This document shows, in pieces, positions 25,863-34,494 of a stretch of DNA of 64,000 nt. The notes beneath the pieces are model-generated. The model saw only the letters and a program-made list of their open reading frames with translations. It made no database searches and had not been told where the DNA came from. The position numbers and the translations under genes are program-made. Each line of letters starts with the position of its first letter. Position 1 is the first letter of the stretch. Origin of the DNA: Arthrobacter crystallopoietes (GTDB lineage Bacteria; Actinomycetota; Actinomycetes; Actinomycetales; Micrococcaceae); contig NZ_CP072014.1 of the NCBI RefSeq assembly GCF_017603825.1, positions 2,356,001-2,420,000 of the forward strand, in the 5' to 3' direction.

Positions 25863-26446
25863 TTGCCGGCACCCTCGTCTTCGAGCGCGGCCATCAGCTT
25901 CGTGCTGCGGTTCCTGGCCCCGCGAAGCCCGTACAGGCGTGCGGTGAAGGAGTAGATGATGGACAAGAAGCCGTCCATCAGGTCTGAGGTCTGCTCCTGC
26001 GCGAGATTTGCAACGTCGATGCGGCGCCCCTGCTGGGAGCGGAGAACTTCAAACCAATTGAACCCGATACGCGTGAGCCGGTCCCGGTGCTCGACAACGA
26101 GGGTGCCCCAATCGTCAGATGTTAGGAGCTTCGCCAGTTTGGGGCGGGAGTCGTTGACACCGCTCGCCACTTCCTTTGTCACCGAGACCACCTGAAGCCC
26201 ACGTGCCGGCGCGTAGTAGGTCATGCGCTGCGCCTGCCGCTCCAAGTCCGCTTTCCGGGTGTGTGAAGAGAACCGTGCGTAGACGGCGGCTTTAGGGGCA
26301 AGGGATGACGCGGGATCGGGAACGTGGATGGTTCCGTGCTCGTCCTGCCAGGCGCCCTCGATCCGCCCCGCTTTGTATCGGTTCCACGCAGCACGATAGC
26401 CAATCCCAACCTTCTTCGCGTACTGCGCTAGCTTCATGTCAGCCAC
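25859..26446 (-). CDS. tnpA: IS607-family serine recombinase transposase
   Basis: A 195-residue protein with an N-terminal MerR-like helix-turn-helix (KLAQYAKKVGIGYRAAWNRY) and a serine resolvase domain. The nucleophile is S60 in VYARFSSHTRK; the DRLTRIGFNWFEVL block and the C-terminal FTARLYGLRGARNRS helix are family features. It should move the element by a resolvase-type mechanism. It is intact and followed directly by tnpB. Confidence 0.87.
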   Translation of the reverse strand: MADMKLAQYAKKVGIGYRAAWNRYKAGRIEGAWQDEHGTIHVPDPASSLAPKAAVYARFSSHTRKADLERQAQRMTYYAPARGLQVVSVTKEVASGVNDSRPKLAKLLTSDDWGTLVVEHRDRLTRIGFNWFEVLRSQQGRRIDVANLAQEQTSDLMDGFLSIIYSFTARLYGLRGARNRSTKLMAALEDEGAGK

Positions 26447-26519
26447 AAAATCATCCCTGCAGTTCTATCTATACATGGTCCATATTTGCTGAAACTATTT
26501 TCGACACTAGTTTCCGGGT

Positions 26520-26727
26520 CTGACAGTTTGTGCTTGAGGATTCAGCTCCTCCTCTATTCACCGTGGCCGGTTCATGGCAAAGTGGCGCCATGAGCGAAGA
26601 TCTGCGGATGCCTGATGCCGACGACGCCGACAACCTGCAGGATCTCCTCTCCACTGCGGAGACCGTGTACTACGACATCGGCCGTCAGACCCTCATGTTC
26701 GGCACCACCAAGGCCGGCCACAACTAG
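26520..26727 (+). pseudogene. 3' fragment of a paralogue of the gene at 21740
   Basis: The last ~110 bases (26614-26727) encode DADDADNLQDLLSTAETVYY and the end of the 91-residue protein at 21740, with about 90% DNA identity. Upstream, FTVAG recalls FTWVAG of the intact copy, but the segment between is shortened and unrelated. A 47-codon frame from ATG 26590 survives; it lacks a ribosome site. It is best seen as the stranded 3' part of a gene split by the IS607-type element and then decayed. Confidence 0.6.
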
Positions 26728-26742
26728 GAACAACCGAATCCC

Positions 26743-27393
26743 TTGCAAGCTTCAACCGGCCACGTGGTGCTGCTCGGCGACTCCATCTTGGACAACAAGG
26801 CATATGTCGGCGGCGGTCCCGACGTCGTTCATCAACTCCGCGGGGAACTTCCGCCAGCGTGGAAGGCCACACTCCTGGCAATCGATGGGGACGTCATCGC
26901 AGGCGTGCCGCGGCAGCTTCGTTCCCTGCCGCGCGACGCGACCCATCTCGTGATCAGTGCCGGCGGAAACGACGCGCTGGGCTTTGCCTACCTGCTGCAG
27001 TCTCCTGCGAGTTCTGTCGCGGAAGTTCTTCGATGGTTCGGTGATGCGCAGGACCGGTTCGCCTCGGATTACGAGGCCATGGCGGAAGCAGTCGCGGCTA
27101 CCGGGCTGCCCGCTGCGGTCTGCACCATCTATGACACTCCCGCCTCGGGGCCCGATTACCGGATCATCAGGACGGCCGCGGCCTTCTTCAACGACTGCAT
27201 CACGCGGGCAGCTTTCGCCCGCGGACTGTCACTGATTGACCTCCGCCTGATTTGCAATCAGGACGGGGACTACGCCAACCCCATAGAGCCGTCGGTCCAG
27301 GGCGGCGCCAAGATTGCCCGCGCTATTGCCGCCGTCGTGGATTGTCGTGATGTTCGCCGTACTTCCACCGTTATCGCGGGGACTGCAGAGTAA
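26743..27393 (+). CDS. SGNH/GDSL-hydrolase-like protein with incomplete active site
   Basis: A 216-residue protein with GDSILDN near the N-terminus (block I, nucleophile Ser) and GGNDALG (block III, oxyanion Asn), both typical of SGNH hydrolases. The C-terminal block, where D-x-x-H is expected, reads NPIEPSVQGGAKIA, with neither the Asp nor the His. It may be a non-catalytic relative or use another base. The TTG start at 26743 is uncertain because no strong ribosome site precedes it. Confidence 0.68.
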   Translation: MQASTGHVVLLGDSILDNKAYVGGGPDVVHQLRGELPPAWKATLLAIDGDVIAGVPRQLRSLPRDATHLVISAGGNDALGFAYLLQSPASSVAEVLRWFGDAQDRFASDYEAMAEAVAATGLPAAVCTIYDTPASGPDYRIIRTAAAFFNDCITRAAFARGLSLIDLRLICNQDGDYANPIEPSVQGGAKIARAIAAVVDCRDVRRTSTVIAGTAE

Positions 27394-28031
27394 AGCACCT
27401 CAACGGATGCCACGATGCACCCCAGTAATCGATGACTGGGGCATGGTTGCTGTGGTGCTCCTCCACGGGGGGAGGCCAGAATGGTTACGTCGGAAGCGGC
27501 CGGGAGAGCGGTCCGGTTCCGTCGGCAGCGTCTTCCTTGGGGGCGGCCGTACACGCGGCCGGGGTGGGAACACCCGAGATCCGCGGCAGAAATGGCTTGA
27601 AGCGAGTTGGCTTGGGGAGGCCTGGCTTCAGGCCATTTCGCGTGTCCGGGAAAAGACACCGCCAGAGGCCCGTTGCTTGCCTGGTTCCCTGCAAAAAGTG
27701 CGCTCCCAAAGCTGTGATTTCGATAGGGCCAAGGTGCCAGCGCCTGCGAATCACCCCATTGGAAAATCGGAATAGACGTCCAAGGCGGCGCGGGCCCCTC
27801 TTCCAGTTCAAAGGGCACGCCGAGGACGCAGAAAATGCCGATGGCGGCAGCCGCAGTCTTGTACTCGGGCCGCCTCGTCTCCAGCCGCATGTCGGGAACA
27901 TGGACGGGCCGGTGTTCGCGGGCCGCAGTGCGGCACGGTCCGCGCGGAGGCGTGGGGTGGTGGAGTAACGGTTAAATAACGCGGATGACGTTACTACGGA
28001 TGGACATCACGCGCCAAAGGGGAGGCACACC
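27394..28031. other. 638-base region without a supported gene
   Basis: Reading frames exist on both strands, but none shows a ribosome site and a recognisable protein. A weak hairpin (CCCCAG...CTGGGG around 27421-27442) may end the SGNH transcript. An AT-rich patch at about 27970-28000 (TTAAATAACG, TGACGTTACT) could hold a promoter for the next genes. Confidence 0.4.
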
Positions 28032-28082
28032 ATGAGGGGATGCATGCAGAACGATACTGTCGCTGGGGAGCGGTCGTGTTAG
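28032..28082 (+). CDS. 16-residue leader peptide, possibly coupled to the next frame
   Basis: A strong ribosome site (AAGGGGAGG, 6-base spacer) precedes ATG 28032, which opens a frame of only 16 codons ending TGT-TAG. The stop overlaps an in-frame GTG (28076) of the following membrane-protein frame (GTGTTAG). Either it is a coupled leader peptide, or a frameshift has separated the natural start from the gene. Confidence 0.35.
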   Translation: MRGCMQNDTVAGERSC

Positions 28083-28336
28083 GGGCAGTGGCGGCCATGC
28101 CAGGCTGGGCCTGGTGGGGTGTGGCCTTTGTCCTGTTCGCGGTCTTCGCAGTATGGCGTGCACGCCGTCGACTGCGGGCAGGAGTCGACGGGTATTCAGG
28201 AGAATCAGGCGGCGGCTGGGGAGCACCTGACCAGGTGGCCATGGGTGGAGTGTGGTTGAGCCTTCTCCTGCTGCTGATCGGTGCCGTTCTTGACCTGGGC
28301 GACATCGACCTCGGGCGGAGCCTGGGCGGCCCCTAA
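28076..28336 (+). CDS. Small membrane protein, unknown function
   Basis: From GTG 28076 an 86-residue frame gives two hydrophobic segments (VLGAVAAMPGWAWWGVAFVL and GGVWLSLLLLLIGAVLDL) joined by a basic, Gly-rich loop. An alternative ATG at 28040 lacks its own ribosome site. The start is chosen for its overlap with the leader frame at 28032. Composition is plausible, but no family is recognised. Confidence 0.45.
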   Translation: MLGAVAAMPGWAWWGVAFVLFAVFAVWRARRRLRAGVDGYSGESGGGWGAPDQVAMGGVWLSLLLLLIGAVLDLGDIDLGRSLGGP

Positions 28337-28754
28337 GACCCTCGTAGCCGGGAGTACCAGAATTGATTCCCCGGTCCCTGAGTGTCCTCGTGTTGAAGAG
28401 GAATACCTGCGCCTTCGAATCTGGGACTCCGCCAAGTTATCGAGCCGCGCTCTAGTCTGCCAAGATCCAGCGGCCGAATGCTGACTCTGGAGGAACCCAA
28501 GCGGAATAAGGGCCGAAGTCCGGCGGGGTTGGGGGCTCGTTCCACCGGACTCCGGAGTCTTGACCACCTCGGTACCAGAGTGGCTGGTCCTCAGCGCCGA
28601 CGGGACGCCTCCCCACGGATCCGTGAAACCGGCCGCTGCCTCCTGATGTTTTTCCAAGCCCCTGTCGATACGTTTTTCCGTATCTGGCGACTTTCGTCGC
28701 TTCGGATATGTCTCCTCCAGCAGCCGGGGGGCCGGTGCTTATTACTGAGGGGAC
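28337..28754. other. 418-base region without a supported gene
   Basis: No frame with a ribosome site and recognisable product is seen on either strand. A stretch near 28410 (CCTTCGAATCTGG) recalls a tRNA T-arm, but no acceptor stem or anticodon arm pairs around it. Confidence 0.35.
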
Positions 28755-28757
28755 GTG

Positions 28758-29456
28758 ATGGACGAAAACACATGGAGGCTGCAGCTCATCGACGGGTGGC
28801 GGCTGCACCGCGGCGACCTGGACCTCAAGATGGGCCTGCGCCAGCAGCGGCTGATAGCGGCATTGGCCCTGCTCGGGCCACGGCCCCGACCGTACCTGGC
28901 CGGCACCCTGTGGCCGGACAGCGCCGATACCCAGGCATCGGGAAACCTGCGCGAAACGATCTGGACCATTTCCCGCCAACTGCCTGGCCTGCTCACCCGG
29001 GACAACGGTCGGCTCGAACTCACTGAGGATCTGCACATCGATGTGCAGGAACTGCGCCGCGCTATGTCCGGTACTACCGCAGCAGGTGGTCGGTGCCGGG
29101 TGGAGCTGCTGGCCCGGGGTGAACTGCTGCCGGGGTGGTACGACGATTGGGTCCTTTACGAGCAGGAACAGTGGCGCCGCCAGCGCCTGGCAGCGTTGGA
29201 AACCGTGGCCGAAGACATGCTCTCACGCGGCGATGCGCCCGGCACCATGGAAGCGGCCCATGCAGCGCTGCGGATAGAGCCCCTGCACGCGAATGCGATC
29301 CGGCTGGTCCTGCGCGCCCATCTGGAAGAAGGCAACCACGCCGGCGCCCTGGGCGCCTACCGTGAATTCAGCTCCCGCATGCGGACCGAGTTCGGTGCCG
29401 CCCTTCCCTCGGACGTCACCGGGCTCATCCGGCCGCTGCTCATTAGATCCGGATAA
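28758..29456 (+). CDS. SARP-like transcriptional regulator with bacterial transcriptional activation domain
   Basis: A 232-residue protein. The N-terminal part (LQLIDGWRLHRGD, then LRQQRLIAALALLG and SGNLRETIWTISRQL) matches the OmpR-like DNA-binding domain of SARP/AfsR regulators; the C-terminal half (ARGELLPGWYDDWVLYEQEQ, later ALRIEPLHANAIRLVLRAHL) is the helical BTAD domain. Such proteins are activators. The adjacent NCS1 permease gene 257 bases downstream is a possible target. ATG 28758 is preceded by AGGGG at 5 bases. Confidence 0.78.
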   Translation: MDENTWRLQLIDGWRLHRGDLDLKMGLRQQRLIAALALLGPRPRPYLAGTLWPDSADTQASGNLRETIWTISRQLPGLLTRDNGRLELTEDLHIDVQELRRAMSGTTAAGGRCRVELLARGELLPGWYDDWVLYEQEQWRRQRLAALETVAEDMLSRGDAPGTMEAAHAALRIEPLHANAIRLVLRAHLEEGNHAGALGAYREFSSRMRTEFGAALPSDVTGLIRPLLIRSG

Positions 29457-29613
29457 CAGGAAGCCGGACAGGTTCTTGTCGCGCACTGCTCAGGCCGGGG
29501 TGTGCTGCCAGGAGCCCGGCGGTATAGCCGCGCGCTTCTAGACCGTCTTGATGAGGGCCTCAAATCTGGCGCCAGGGTCATCCATGCCTTTCCGAAAACG
29601 CGCGGTTCCACCA

Positions 29614-29641
29614 TTGACGAAAGTGTGATGCAGGTCATAAA
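29614..29641 (+). promoter_or_regulatory. Possible promoter of the NCS1 permease gene
   Basis: TTGACG (29614-29619) and CATAAA (29636-29641) are 16 bases apart in an AT-rich stretch before the permease gene. The rest of 29457-29713 shows nothing else. Confidence 0.4.
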
Positions 29642-29713
29642 GTTTCTTTTTACGGAAATAGATTTCCACGATACGGTTTACGTCTCGGTTCCCGGGGCGG
29701 GGAAGTGATAGCC

Positions 29714-31204
29714 ATGAGTGCTTGGAACAACGACTTGGGCGATTCCGATCTGGCGGTCCGCAACGCCGATCCTTCCCTGTACAACGAGGATCTTGCCCCG
29801 CTGCCGGCATCGCAGCGAACCTGGGGCTGGTTTGCCATCTTCAATGTCTGGTCCAACGACATCCAAAGCCTTGCCGGGTACACCTTGGCCGCAAGCCTGT
29901 TTATTACCGCGGGCATCAATGGCTGGTTTGTCTTTGCTGCCATCCTCCTTGCCGGTTTCATCGTGAAGCTCCTCGTCGATCTCAGCGGACGGCCCAGCGT
30001 CAAATACGGCTTTCCTTATCCTGTCCTCGCGCGCGCCTCCATGGGCGTGCGAGGCGCGCAGTTCCCGGCGATCATCAGGGCAGTTGTCGCTGTGTTCTGG
30101 TACGGGGCGCAAACCTACTTCGCGTCCACCGCCATCGCCTTGGCGCTTAATGCCATCCTGGGCAGCCCTGGAGGCGCAGAGTTTCTGGGCATGAATTGGG
30201 TCGCCTGGGCGTCCTACGTGCTCGCCTCCGTGCTGCAGGTTGCACTCTTCCTGGGCGGCATCGACCGGATTGCAAATTTCCTCAACATTGTCGGCCCAGG
30301 TGTCTACGTGGTGATGATCGCACTGCTGGTTGCGATCTGGGTGCAGGTTGGGTCCGGTCTGCCGCAAGCTGTGGGCACACTCTTTTCCAACGACGATGTG
30401 ACCGGGTGGGCAGCCGTGGCCGCGTTCGCAGGAGTGGTGGGCACGATGATTGCCTACTTCGCCGCCGTCGTCATTAACTTCGGTGACTTCGCGCGCAACG
30501 TCCGCAACGAACGGGCCATGCGGTTTGGCAACTTCACCGGCCTGCCGCTGAGCTTGGCGCTCTTCACCTTCCTGTCGGTGTTCATTACAGCCGGCGCCTA
30601 CCTCCTCTACCAGGACGGCGAGGGCAACCCGCTGACCAATCCTGCCGACATCGTCGGGCTCGTGGACAACGTCCCGTTGACGGTTTTGGCGGCGGTGACC
30701 TTCCTCCTCGCGACGCTGGGCATCAATGTCGTCGCAAACTTCATTCCGCCGTCATACTCGCTGTCCAACATCAACCCAGCCAAGATCTCGTTCCGTACGG
30801 CAGGCATGATCACCGCGGCTGCTGGCTTTGTCATAGGTGCGCTCTGGGTGGCCGTCATCGCGAACATCGGCCTGCCGCGGTTTGTTGACACACTGGGAGC
30901 GGTGCTCGCACCGCTCTACGGCATCATCATCGCCGACTACTACATAGTGCGGAAGCAACGGTTGAACCTGAACGACCTTTACTCCGCGGACCCGAAGGGG
31001 ATCTACCACTTCACCCGCGGCTGGAACCGGCGGGCAGTGGTGGCCTTCGCCATCGCCGGCGTCTTCTCCATCCTGACGGTATGGCTGCCGCAACTGGCGC
31101 AGCTTAGCGGTTTTGCCTGGGTTTTCGGCGCGGTCCTTGGCGGGCTCTTCCATTGGCTGGCCATGCGCGGCCACGTGGTCATAACGTCTGCCGACGACCG
31201 CTGA
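29714..31204 (+). CDS. NCS1-family permease (cytosine, purine, allantoin or hydantoin)
   Basis: A 496-residue twelve-helix transporter. IFNVWSNDIQSLAGY in the first helices and LARASMGVRGAQFPAIIRA are NCS1 signatures. Members import nucleobases, allantoin or hydantoins with Na+ or H+. A hydantoin racemase-like gene at 32911 suggests hydantoin or allantoin uptake. ATG 29714 is chosen over GTG 29705 because GGAAG lies before it. Confidence 0.85.
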   Translation: MSAWNNDLGDSDLAVRNADPSLYNEDLAPLPASQRTWGWFAIFNVWSNDIQSLAGYTLAASLFITAGINGWFVFAAILLAGFIVKLLVDLSGRPSVKYGFPYPVLARASMGVRGAQFPAIIRAVVAVFWYGAQTYFASTAIALALNAILGSPGGAEFLGMNWVAWASYVLASVLQVALFLGGIDRIANFLNIVGPGVYVVMIALLVAIWVQVGSGLPQAVGTLFSNDDVTGWAAVAAFAGVVGTMIAYFAAVVINFGDFARNVRNERAMRFGNFTGLPLSLALFTFLSVFITAGAYLLYQDGEGNPLTNPADIVGLVDNVPLTVLAAVTFLLATLGINVVANFIPPSYSLSNINPAKISFRTAGMITAAAGFVIGALWVAVIANIGLPRFVDTLGAVLAPLYGIIIADYYIVRKQRLNLNDLYSADPKGIYHFTRGWNRRAVVAFAIAGVFSILTVWLPQLAQLSGFAWVFGAVLGGLFHWLAMRGHVVITSADDR

Positions 31205-31240
31205 CAGATACCTGACAAACGGGCCACTGACACCCTGCAG

Positions 31241-31927
31241 TCATTGGTCCTCCGCGAGCGACGCGTAGACCACGTAGTTGTCTTCGAAGATGCCGGTGTC
31301 CGGGTTGTAGCCGTCGCAGGTGATCAGTCGCAGTTCCGGTCCCTCCGTGTTGCCGTAGACCTCGAGCGTAGGGAACTGGTTCTTCTGGTACTGCTCGCCG
31401 CGGTCCACGGTGAAGACAACGCTGGTGCCGTCTTCGCGCTCGACGCGGATGCTGTCGCCCTTGGCCAGTTCCGGCAGCCGGGCGAAGACACCCGCGGTCT
31501 GGCTAAGCGAGTTCACGTGGCCCAGCAGCACGGCAGGTCCGGGGTCCCCGGGGGCGGGGGAGCCGTTGTACCAGCCGGCCGGAGCGCCGGCATCCTCCGG
31601 CGGAACTTCCAGCGTTCCATTCTCTTGCAAACCCAGGTGCAGCAGTTCCGAGAAGACACCGATCTTCCCGATCTCCATCGAAACCGGCGCGGCTGCGGGC
31701 TCGGGTGCGGCCGCGCTTGTCTCCGCACGGGGAACAGGGGTGGAGGTGGAGCTGGAACCAGGCAAAGTACCGGAGGCAGCGGCGGAACTGGGGGAGGGCG
31801 CCGCCGTCGTTGTTTGGGTTGTTGGTGTTGGGCTGGAGGGCGGCGAGGTGCCGCAGGCGGTCAGGAGCAGGGCGGCCGCCGCGGCCAGCAGTGCTGGTCC
31901 GCGGCGGCCTGTTCTACCAATCGTCAT
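31241..31927 (-). CDS. Class F sortase, lipoprotein-like N-terminus
   Basis: A 228-residue protein with a signal peptide ending in a lipobox (LLLTACG), a Ser/Thr/Pro-rich linker (about 30-85) and a sortase domain. The catalytic residues are visible: His in VLLGHVNS and Cys in LRLITCDGYN, with the usual YxPN-like tail (GIFEDNYVVYA). Class F sortases of actinobacteria often act on a single neighbour; the CHRD protein 24 bases upstream, with an APDTG motif, is the likely substrate. The lipid anchor is unusual for sortases, which are mostly anchored by a helix. Confidence 0.85.
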   Translation of the reverse strand: MTIGRTGRRGPALLAAAAALLLTACGTSPPSSPTPTTQTTTAAPSPSSAAASGTLPGSSSTSTPVPRAETSAAAPEPAAAPVSMEIGKIGVFSELLHLGLQENGTLEVPPEDAGAPAGWYNGSPAPGDPGPAVLLGHVNSLSQTAGVFARLPELAKGDSIRVEREDGTSVVFTVDRGEQYQKNQFPTLEVYGNTEGPELRLITCDGYNPDTGIFEDNYVVYASLAEDQ

Positions 31928-31951
31928 GGCTGGGTTGCTGTCCTGCCGTGC

Positions 31952-32725
31952 CTAGGACTTGGCCATGCTGCGGCGGACAATCCACGTTCCGCCCGCCGCC
32001 GCGGCCAGAACCAGGCCGCCGCCGAGGGCGAGCATTTCGGTGGTGTTGTTCTCGGTGACTTCCACGCCCGTGTCCGGGGCGCCGTCGGGCATTGCGCCCA
32101 TCTGGGAGGCAGCGAGCGTGCCGCAGGCTGCCGGCGAAGTCGCGGCCAATGGCAGCCCGGGAACGAGGTCGCTCATCTTCTCCTGCGCCTCCGCGCTCAG
32201 GGTTGCCGGATCCAGGCCATGGACAACGACGACGGCGGTGCCCGCCTCAAGCGCGGCGATGGTGTCCGCGTTGAGTTCGAACGTGCGGTCGTAGGTGTAG
32301 GCGCCGCCCTGGCCGCCGACCTCCAGGGTCAGCCCGGCGTCGGGGCTGGTGTCGCCCGAGGTGGCCAGCGTGGTTCCAATGTGGCCGTAAAACGGGTGGC
32401 CTTCGGTGGTGGAGACCACGCCGTCGCCGTCGGTGTCTGCTTCCGGGCCGGGGCAGGTGCCCTGGGCGGCGATGTGGATGTGCTGGACGTGCGGGTAGGG
32501 GGCGTCGTTGAAGGTTTCGGCCAATCCGGAAACGTCCATCTTGACGTGGGCCTGGTTGCCGGTGACGTCGACCATGACGCTGCCGGTGGCGCTGCTGCCG
32601 TTGAGGGAGCCGAGGTTGGCCTGGTAATGGTCGGAATCGCCGTGGGCCATGGCGGGGGAGCCGGCCAGGGCGACGGCGCCGAGGGCCAGGGCGGGAATGG
32701 TCATCAAACGCATCTTCTTGTTCAC
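31952..32725 (-). CDS. CHRD-domain surface protein, probable sortase cargo
   Basis: A 257-residue secreted protein: signal peptide (residues 1-27, ending SPAMA), a CHRD domain (HYQANLGSLNGSSATGSVMV, later HVQHIHIAAQGTCP and HPFYGHIG with its conserved His), then a C-terminal APDTG motif, a hydrophobic helix (LALGGGLVLAAAAGGTWIV) and RRSMAKS. That tail is a sorting signal with Ala in the place of Leu of LPXTG. GTG 32725 is chosen because AGGA lies 7 bases upstream. The gene directly precedes the sortase gene, so they form one operon. Confidence 0.82.
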   Translation of the reverse strand: MNKKMRLMTIPALALGAVALAGSPAMAHGDSDHYQANLGSLNGSSATGSVMVDVTGNQAHVKMDVSGLAETFNDAPYPHVQHIHIAAQGTCPGPEADTDGDGVVSTTEGHPFYGHIGTTLATSGDTSPDAGLTLEVGGQGGAYTYDRTFELNADTIAALEAGTAVVVVHGLDPATLSAEAQEKMSDLVPGLPLAATSPAACGTLAASQMGAMPDGAPDTGVEVTENNTTEMLALGGGLVLAAAAGGTWIVRRSMAKS

Positions 32726-32910
32726 GAAAGGATCCTCCAGAATGCGGGTTGCAACGCTCCCGTTGTGGAGCGCATACATGGTCTTCGGAGTGACCCGCAC
32801 CACGGATTGGATTTTTCTGAAGAACGTGAAAAATTACCTCGGCGAAATGTCGCGGCAACGTCCAGCGGGCAGCATGGCAAGTGACAAGCAACCGGGGACA
32901 GGGAGTCAGA

Positions 32911-33585
32911 ATGAAACGTGTTGGATTGATTCGCACTTTATCCACCGATGCTCGGCGGCTGCTTCAGATCCACGGCCAGATCCTGCAATCGGCCTTTCCC
33001 TTTGCCGTGGTCTCCCGCGCCGTCCCGTTCCAGCCCGAGGCGGTGCACGACGCCGAATCCTGCGTCCGCGCCGCCCCCAAAGTGGTTGCCTTGGCCAGGG
33101 AGCTTGCTCCCGAGGTCGACGGCATAATTATCAGCTGTGCTGCAGACCCTGGCCTGGCGGAAGCTCGGCTGGCGGTGGACGTGCCGGTAGTTGGAGCCGG
33201 GGCAGCGGGTGCCGCGGCGGCAATGGCCCTGGGCGCTCGCATTGGCGTCCTCGGTATAACCCTGGAGGCGCCCGAAGCCGTGGCCTCCGTCCTGGGCTCC
33301 CGCCTCATCGCGGTTGAATCACCGCAGAGCGTCAACTTCAGTACAGAGCTGCTAACGCCGACCGGAGTTTTCGAAAGTCTCGACGCCGGCCGCAGGCTGG
33401 CGGATGCCGGGGCGGATGTGATTCTGCTGGCCTGTACCGGATTCACGAGTATGGGCATCGGAAAGGAACTGAACCGGCGGCTAGGCCTTCCCGTAGTCGA
33501 CTGTGTCCTGGCCGCCGGGGCAGCCCTCGCTGCTGCCGACTCCGGACGCGCGATGCCGCCGGCTTCGGTAGGCGCGGCTGCCTAG
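32911..33585 (+). CDS. Asp/Glu/hydantoin racemase family protein
   Basis: A 224-residue protein. Both catalytic cysteines of the family are present: ISCAAD at about residue 75 and LLACTGF at about 177. The length and the EARLAVDVPVVGAGAAGAAA segment fit hydantoin racemase (HyuE-like) better than glutamate racemase. It would convert D- and L-hydantoins or related compounds. GGGAG precedes ATG 32911. The permease at 29714 could supply the substrate; that is inferred. Confidence 0.76.
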   Translation: MKRVGLIRTLSTDARRLLQIHGQILQSAFPFAVVSRAVPFQPEAVHDAESCVRAAPKVVALARELAPEVDGIIISCAADPGLAEARLAVDVPVVGAGAAGAAAAMALGARIGVLGITLEAPEAVASVLGSRLIAVESPQSVNFSTELLTPTGVFESLDAGRRLADAGADVILLACTGFTSMGIGKELNRRLGLPVVDCVLAAGAALAAADSGRAMPPASVGAAA

Positions 33586-33608
33586 CAGAGACCGGGCAAT
33601 GGAGACGC

Positions 33609-33824
33609 TCACAGCGGATTCTGCAGGGTGGTCAGCCATTCGCGGGCCAACTTCATTACCTGCTCCGGATCGGTGGTTGTTTCGACCGCAGGACGGCGGG
33701 CCCGGCGTGGGCCACGGATAACGCGCGCCCGGAAACCGTTGTGGCCGGTTTCCTGCCAGGCCCGGATGACGAGTGTAACGGGAACCGCGTTCCTGCGGGT
33801 GCCTTCGTCTGCTGTGCTGGTCAT
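33609..33824 (-). CDS. Small hypothetical protein, 71 residues
   Basis: A short protein with a beta-strand-like middle (VPVTLVIRAWQETGHNGFRA) flanked by basic residues and an amphipathic end (DPEQVMKLAREWLTTL). GGAG precedes ATG 33824. It has no recognised family. Confidence 0.5.
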   Translation of the reverse strand: MTSTADEGTRRNAVPVTLVIRAWQETGHNGFRARVIRGPRRARRPAVETTTDPEQVMKLAREWLTTLQNPL

Positions 33825-33950
33825 GATCAGCCACTCCCTCGATGCGTTGTGTGCTCTTGGGATCCACAGTAGGAAGCGGAGCTATGTTTCAGCTATGAAG
33901 GGGCCCTGCCCCGGATATGAGTGGTGGGCTAAGCGCTCGCGGTTCGCGAC

Positions 33951-34247
33951 TCAGAGATCGGCGTCGAGGGTGAAACCGCAGCTGCAACGGTAGGTGCGGA
34001 ATGTTGTTGCACTGGGCTCCGGCAGCACCGTGTCGGCGGTTAGCACCATGAGCGGGGCCGTGATCGGCAGATCTGCCGCGCTGACCAACTTCATCGGTTC
34101 CCCGCAGTGGACGTGCTCGGCAATGGTCCGTGCCAGCGCGTCGTCCTCCGAGGCGGCTGCTGACGCTTCCCGGGCGGCTGGCGTGGAGCTTCCGGCGCAG
34201 CCGAGCCAGCGCAGGTGTTCTGACGGGAACGCTTCTACTGCTGTCAT
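33951..34247 (-). CDS. Small hypothetical protein, 98 residues, with C-terminal cysteines
   Basis: AGGA precedes ATG 34247. The protein has an acidic Ala-rich N-terminal half, a central HCGEPMKL and ends in YRCSCGFTL, so three cysteines and a His could bind zinc. Sequence upstream in the same frame is low in coding character. The function is unknown. Confidence 0.55.
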   Translation of the reverse strand: MTAVEAFPSEHLRWLGCAGSSTPAAREASAAASEDDALARTIAEHVHCGEPMKLVSAADLPITAPLMVLTADTVLPEPSATTFRTYRCSCGFTLDADL

Positions 34248-34494
34248 ACCGATTGTCCTTGGAATGTTGGCAGGCCAAAGCCTCGACGCATTTGGATGGC
34301 TCCTTTCGGGCGGCTTCGTTGCCGACAACAACAACAATCTTACGGCTGGTGGATCCTGGGTGACAGGGGCACTTGGGACCTGCAACCCTTCCGTAATCCG
34401 CGAATTCCTGTCCGTAACGGAATCACAACGGAGCGCTCCGGTTGCAGGCTTCAGGGTGTGAAATCATGCAACTGGGCGAGCGAAGGGAGAGTTC

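Larger units (their letters stand above)
24303..26515 (-). mobile_element. IS607-type insertion sequence (serine recombinase plus TnpB)
   Basis: The unit contains a MerR/serine-recombinase transposase and a TnpB gene in the usual order, overlapping by 4 bases. IS607 elements have no terminal inverted repeats, so the ends are estimates: the TnpB-side end lies just past the hairpin at 24309-24345, the other end in the AT-rich stretch near 26480-26515 with an imperfect GAAACTA/TAGTTTC hairpin. It appears inserted in a paralogue of the gene at 21740. Confidence 0.75.

Noticed and set aside
27270-27901. Overlapping minus-strand frames between the SGNH gene and 28 kb
   Set aside because: They overlap the end of the SGNH gene, have no good ribosome site and yield Pro/Arg-rich products. 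A decayed gene cannot be excluded.
28337-28500. tRNA gene suggested by a TTCGAATC-like stretch
   Set aside because: No acceptor stem, D-arm or anticodon arm could be paired around it on either strand.
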